Shown piece by piece: positions 14,414-14,591 of a stretch of DNA of 14,591 nt. Source of the stretch: Gyrodactylus bullatarudis (lineage: Eukaryota; Platyhelminthes; Monogenea; Gyrodactylidea; Gyrodactylidae); contig SSNU01002980.1 of NCBI GenBank assembly GCA_012064415.1, positions 1-14,591 of the forward strand. The letters run 5' to 3'. The translations under genes and the position numbers were made by a program. The notes beneath the pieces are model-generated. The model saw only the letters and a program-made list of their open reading frames with translations. It had not been told where the DNA came from and searched no databases. Each line of letters opens with the position of its first letter. Positions within the stretch are counted from its first letter, which is position 1.

Positions 14414-14591
14414 GAGTGATTCACGTAGTTGTTCAAAAACGTCCGAAAATCCACTTAAATACATAATTTAGGAATTATATAAGAAGATATATTTAAAACC
14501 AAATGCGCATTTCTCAAAGGATCCTCAGTGGTCTCTCTTTGAAAATGATAAAAGTTAAATTTGAATGAAAAATAATAATTTACAAATTTTG
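14414..14591 (-). mobile_element. PLE-like leader and ORF start fused to integrase
   Basis: On the minus strand this matches the plus strand at about 4328-4495: shared 3' UTR end, hammerhead, and the start MYLSGFSDVFEQLRESL (ATG at 14464-14462). Homology stops at about 14413, where the integrase begins in a different frame; the MYLSG frame meets a stop about 26 codons in. The unit runs off the window at 14591. Confidence 0.6.
14498..14542 (-). ncRNA. Hammerhead ribozyme, PLE-leader family, copy 3
   Basis: Minus strand: TCAAAG (14542-14537), stem I ACCA (14532-14529), CTGAGGA (14528-14522), TCCTTTGA (14521-14514), GAAA (14513-14510), stem III ATGCGCAT, cleavage dinucleotide UU (14503-14502), stem I TGGT (14501-14498). 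Compared with the copies at 2423 and 4372 the core differs only at the free N of CUGANGA; the loop pairing changes from UUAAAG/CUUUAA to UCAAAG/CUUUGA and stem III from ATACGTAT to ATGCGCAT, so both partners changed together each time. Confidence 0.6.

Overview
The window is an AT-rich piece of a eukaryotic nuclear genome, most likely an invertebrate animal. It carries GT-AG introns, polyadenylation signals, a Tigger/pogo-type DNA transposon, several Penelope-like retroelements (PLEs), non-LTR retrotransposon fragments, a SINE-like unit with a pol III B box, and a KRBA2-like integrase of the kind common in arthropod and other invertebrate genomes. I recognise no host gene, no tRNA or rRNA gene and no CRISPR array. 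The region is a nest of mobile elements of different ages; the exact species cannot be told.

Layout. 1-1816: an apparently intact Tigger/pogo-like transposon with perfect 72-bp terminal inverted repeats and a minus-strand DD30D transposase gene. Its reading frame becomes continuous only if three GT-AG introns of 29, 30 and 29 nt are removed. 2389-4450: two 5'-truncated PLE 3' ends arranged head to head as a long inverted repeat; the left arm is split by a 760-bp insertion whose empty site survives in the right arm. 4452-4604: a short ORF beginning a second unit. 4650-4926: a small element with inverted ends. 5580-5797: a SINE-like unit with a B box and a canonical hammerhead ribozyme. 5797-6112 and 7632-7830: two decayed non-LTR reverse transcriptase fragments. 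6340-6645: remains of a KRBA2-like integrase C-terminus. 8195-9290: two diverged copies of a PLE terminal repeat. 9665-10641: a PLE 3' portion with an open GIY-YIG ORF and a hammerhead after its stop. 10770-13140: an older, frameshifted PLE that has lost the centre of its reverse transcriptase. 13151-13275: palindromic tandem repeats. 13350-14413: a KRBA2-like/Ginger-type integrase with one short intron and one frameshift. 14414-14591: a PLE-like leader joined to the integrase.

The most interesting layer is RNA. I count six intact-looking hammerhead cores (2423-2467, 4372-4416, 5714-5768, 8233-8280, 9665-9729, 14498-14542) and at least two decayed ones. Three of them (2423, 4372, 14498) form one family with only 8 nt between CUGANGA and GAAA. 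In these, a segment upstream of stem I is complementary to the stem II loop, and the copies carry paired substitutions that keep both this pairing and a stem III palindrome. The PLE copy at 9665-9729 uses the same plan with an unrelated sequence (CCGGG against CCCGG). The ribozymes sit just after PLE stop codons or at the start of PLE-like units, which fits processing of tandem terminal repeats in PLE RNA. All structures were read by eye; none was folded by software or tested.
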